Source: Streptomyces dangxiongensis
GTDB taxonomy: Bacteria; Actinomycetota; Actinomycetes; Streptomycetales; Streptomycetaceae
Assembly (NCBI RefSeq): GCF_003675325.1
Contig: NZ_CP033073.1
Span: forward strand, 1,426,001-1,490,000
Reading direction: 5' to 3'
Length of the DNA: 64,000 bases
Below, piece by piece: positions 62,184 to 64,000 of this stretch. Both the position numbers and the translations under genes were made by a program. Below the pieces are notes generated by a model. It saw only the letters and a program-made list of their open reading frames with translations, did no database searches and was not told the DNA's origin. Positions within the stretch are counted from its first letter, which is position 1. The number at the start of each line of letters is the position of its first letter.

Positions 62184-63323
62184 CTAGGCCTCCGCGCCCC
62201 GGTCCGCGAATCTCGGCCGGCGGCGCTCTTCCACGGCCTGCGGGGGTCGTTGGGGGGCCTGCGCCGGGGCTGTGACGGGTCTGCCGTCGATGAGTCCGGC
62301 CCGGGCCGCGACGACCCCGGCCTGGAACCGGGTCGAGGCGCCCAGCCTGTCCATGATGCTGGAGATGTGGCGGCGGAAGGTCCGGGAGCCCACGCCGATG
62401 CGGCGGGCGACGACCTCGTCCTTGAGGCCCTGGGCCATCAGGTTGAGGATGCCGGCGTTGAGATCGGTCAGGGTCTCCCCGTAGGAGACGGCATCGGCGT
62501 CGAAGTCCGTGCCGGCCTGCCAGGCGAACTCGTACAGGCGGTGCAGCAGGGAGATGATCAGCGGCTCGTAGACGGCGATGACGCTGGGGACGTCCTCCTC
62601 GGACTCCTGGTGGGCCACGAACGCCACCTCGGAGCCGACCAGGACCACGTTGTCGAAGATGTGGTTGGTCGTACGGACCTGGGCACCCGAGTCGATCATC
62701 TGGCGCAGTCGGGCCCTGGTGGTCGTCCTGGCCCGTGCGGAGTGCGGGCACACCAGCCGGATCGGTACGCCGCTCGACGGCATGGGCAGCTCGAACGGGG
62801 GAAAGGTCTGGCTCGGCCCGCCGTCGAAGAGCTGCATGGCCAGGACTTCCGAGGTGCAGTTCCGCAGGGAATCGGTCAGGTGGAGCCATGCCTGCTGAGG
62901 GTCGAGCAGGGTGACCACTTTGTCATTGTGCCGCTGTGTGTGGCGCAGGCTGCTGAAAATACCCGAGAGCGTGTGCAATCGCTCGTGGATGCTGGCAAGT
63001 TCACGTCTTTTGTCGTTGACCGCCCGTTGCAGAGGGATGACCAGTTCGTTCTGCGCGGCTTCCGGGCAGATGGCCCGGTAGCTGTCCGAGTCTTCGGAGT
63101 AACGGAGCAGCCGCAGGTTGCGCAGCAGGCTCATGGCCTGCTCGACGTCGGTCGGTGGTATCCGCTGCGCGATCGCCACCTGGGAGATGGTGACGGGCTC
63201 GTGCGCCAGGGCGTATTGATAGATCTGCACGACCAGTTCGTCGTCCATCTCGGAGGCGACGCGCTGGAGCCGGAGCTGTCCGGCCGTGTCCGGTATGCCG
63301 CCGGGAGCGGATTCCTTCTTCAC
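62184..63323 (-). CDS. LuxR-family regulator with TrmB-like N-terminal domain
   Basis: A 379-residue regulator. The N-terminus has a winged-helix/TrmB-like region (QIYQYALAHEPVTISQVAIA, then TDVEQAMSLLRNLRLLRYSE). The middle is a PLD-like segment as in TrmB proteins (LLDPQQAWLHLTDSLRNCTS). The C-terminal LuxR HTH is GLKDEVVARRIGVGSRTFRR followed by HISSIMDRLGASTRFQAGVV, near residues 295-340. This layout is common among Streptomyces regulators of natural-product genes. There are no biosynthetic genes next to it. ATG at 63323. The 500-bp region upstream holds no gene I can support. Confidence 0.88.
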   Translation of the reverse strand: MKKESAPGGIPDTAGQLRLQRVASEMDDELVVQIYQYALAHEPVTISQVAIAQRIPPTDVEQAMSLLRNLRLLRYSEDSDSYRAICPEAAQNELVIPLQRAVNDKRRELASIHERLHTLSGIFSSLRHTQRHNDKVVTLLDPQQAWLHLTDSLRNCTSEVLAMQLFDGGPSQTFPPFELPMPSSGVPIRLVCPHSARARTTTRARLRQMIDSGAQVRTTNHIFDNVVLVGSEVAFVAHQESEEDVPSVIAVYEPLIISLLHRLYEFAWQAGTDFDADAVSYGETLTDLNAGILNLMAQGLKDEVVARRIGVGSRTFRRHISSIMDRLGASTRFQAGVVAARAGLIDGRPVTAPAQAPQRPPQAVEERRRPRFADRGAEA

Positions 63324-63827
63324 GACCGACTCCTCCCGGGAACGCTGTTCGTACGCATTCCCTTCTTGGTCGTTCTGATTTCCAGGGCGCGCACCACGAC
63401 GGACGCGCGGCTCGTGTTGAGTCTCGCCATGACATTGTTCATCAGACGTCTGACGCCTTTCTTGGAGATAATCGGAAGGGCCTGCGCCCGACTTGGGCTG
63501 TGGTCACCGGCGGGTACGCGTGATCGCGGGCCGTGGTCCTCCGGCCGGGCCGGTCGAGGAGACGGTACGAGGCCGAGTGCGCGGTCCCGGGGCGCGGCGG
63601 CTTCGGTGATCGTGGTGCGACAGACAGGTGCGACCGGTGGGGCTCTCACCCGCGCCACGCCGGTACGGCAACCACCCTCTAATTTGACCTGAGCATGTCA
63701 GTTGCCAGGTGCGGGAGCCCGTTCCGTCCTCGGTCACGGGGGGGGTGGGGCGGCGGTCCCGGGTGGAAGCCCGCCGCCCCGTTCGCCGGACGCGACCGCG
63801 TGTGTCACACGGCCGCGTGTAGACGGG
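63324..63827. other. Gap, no supportable gene
   Basis: The promoter region of the LuxR gene and the end of the next gene. A plus-strand poly-G run lies at about 63739-63749. Confidence 0.4.
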
Positions 63828-64000
63828 TCAGTCGGTCGGCTGCGCCTGCGGGCGCGCCTCCGGCACGAGAACCTCCGCGGGCTTGGACTTCACCAGCCAC
63901 AGGCCGGTGAAGACCGCGGTGACCAGCGTGGCCGCGCCGGCGACGATGAAGGCGCTGTCGAGACCGGCCTCGAAGGACGCCCCACTGTCCTGCCGGCCGA
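63828..64000 (-). CDS. MFS exporter, C-terminal end (rest outside the window)
   Basis: The minus strand reads DSAFIVAGAATLVTAVFTGL then WLVKSKPAEVL to a TGA at 63828: a final membrane helix and hydrophilic tail typical of 14-helix DHA2-type drug exporters. Only the last 57 codons are in view. Confidence 0.7.
   Translation of the reverse strand, partial: GRQDSGASFEAGLDSAFIVAGAATLVTAVFTGLWLVKSKPAEVLVPEARPQAQPTD

Noticed and set aside
60721-62889. 722-codon minus-strand frame over the methyltransferase and LuxR region
   Set aside because: Spans gene borders on both strands and reads as Pro/Arg-rich low-complexity sequence.
1-64000. tRNA or rRNA genes
   Set aside because: No stretch with the conserved tRNA T-loop GGTTCGAATCC pattern in a plausible cloverleaf, and no rRNA-like sequence, was noticed by eye; a covariance scan was not possible.

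Overview
The window looks like a Streptomyces chromosome, or that of a close relative. Base composition is very high in GC. It carries kdpFABC with kdpE and kdpD, several CspA-type cold-shock genes, an RNase J, a SpoIIE-type PP2C phosphatase with a GAF-like domain, a Streptomyces-type HATPase anti-sigma-like protein and many TetR/MFS pairs. At least 17 broken genes and insertion-sequence relics suggest a chromosome arm rather than the core. Some frameshifts could be sequencing errors, which cannot be told from the sequence alone.

Layout. 1-2.1 kb: a TetR regulator reading out of the window, a long inverted repeat, a SnoaL-like protein and an SDR. 2.1-2.9 kb: IS256- and IS701-type relics. 2.9-10.8 kb: three regulator/target sets (TetR with an MMPL exporter; a mycothiol-isomerase-like protein with TetR; TetR with a broken MFS gene and an alpha/beta hydrolase). 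10.8-13.5 kb: wreckage holding a lysA fragment and a shattered APC permease. 13.5-21.7 kb: the potassium system kdpF-A-B-C-E-D on the minus strand, led by a 27-residue small membrane ORF and two 22-bp direct repeats that could bind KdpE. 21.8-30.4 kb: a second permease relic, a hemolysin III (PAQR) protein, cold-shock proteins, a MerR protein, a DEAD-box helicase with a ruined CBS gene, and a gene-poor stretch rich in the pentamer ACTGC.

30.4-37.7 kb: a fructan utilisation locus. A secreted GH32 levanase/fructosidase, an antibiotic-monooxygenase-fold protein and a PfkB kinase lie on the minus strand. A sugar ABC importer (lipoprotein, permease, ATPase) and a LacI regulator lie on the plus strand. 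Five copies of a TGTCAnCGATGACA-like box sit in front of both arms, so the LacI protein probably controls the whole locus.

37.7-46.9 kb: hydrolase relics, an intact hydrolase, a DHA2 exporter divergent from a two-headed Lrp regulator, IS3 and Mu-type transposase debris, a DUF6192-like relic, an old yellow enzyme, an SDR cut by an insertion element, and a YciI-like protein whose 5' end now lies in that element. 47-49.2 kb: a stand-alone condensation-domain protein divergent from a stand-alone acyl/peptidyl carrier protein. 49.4-54.2 kb: RNase J, the PP2C protein and a second, almost identical copy of the 29-kb cold-shock module. 54.2-64 kb: a frameshifted unknown gene followed by a glutamate-cysteine-ligase-like enzyme, an alcohol dehydrogenase, relics, an XRE/methionine-aminopeptidase divergon with direct repeats, a membrane protein, a truncated mycothiol-dependent isomerase, a methyltransferase, a LuxR regulator and the end of an MFS transporter.
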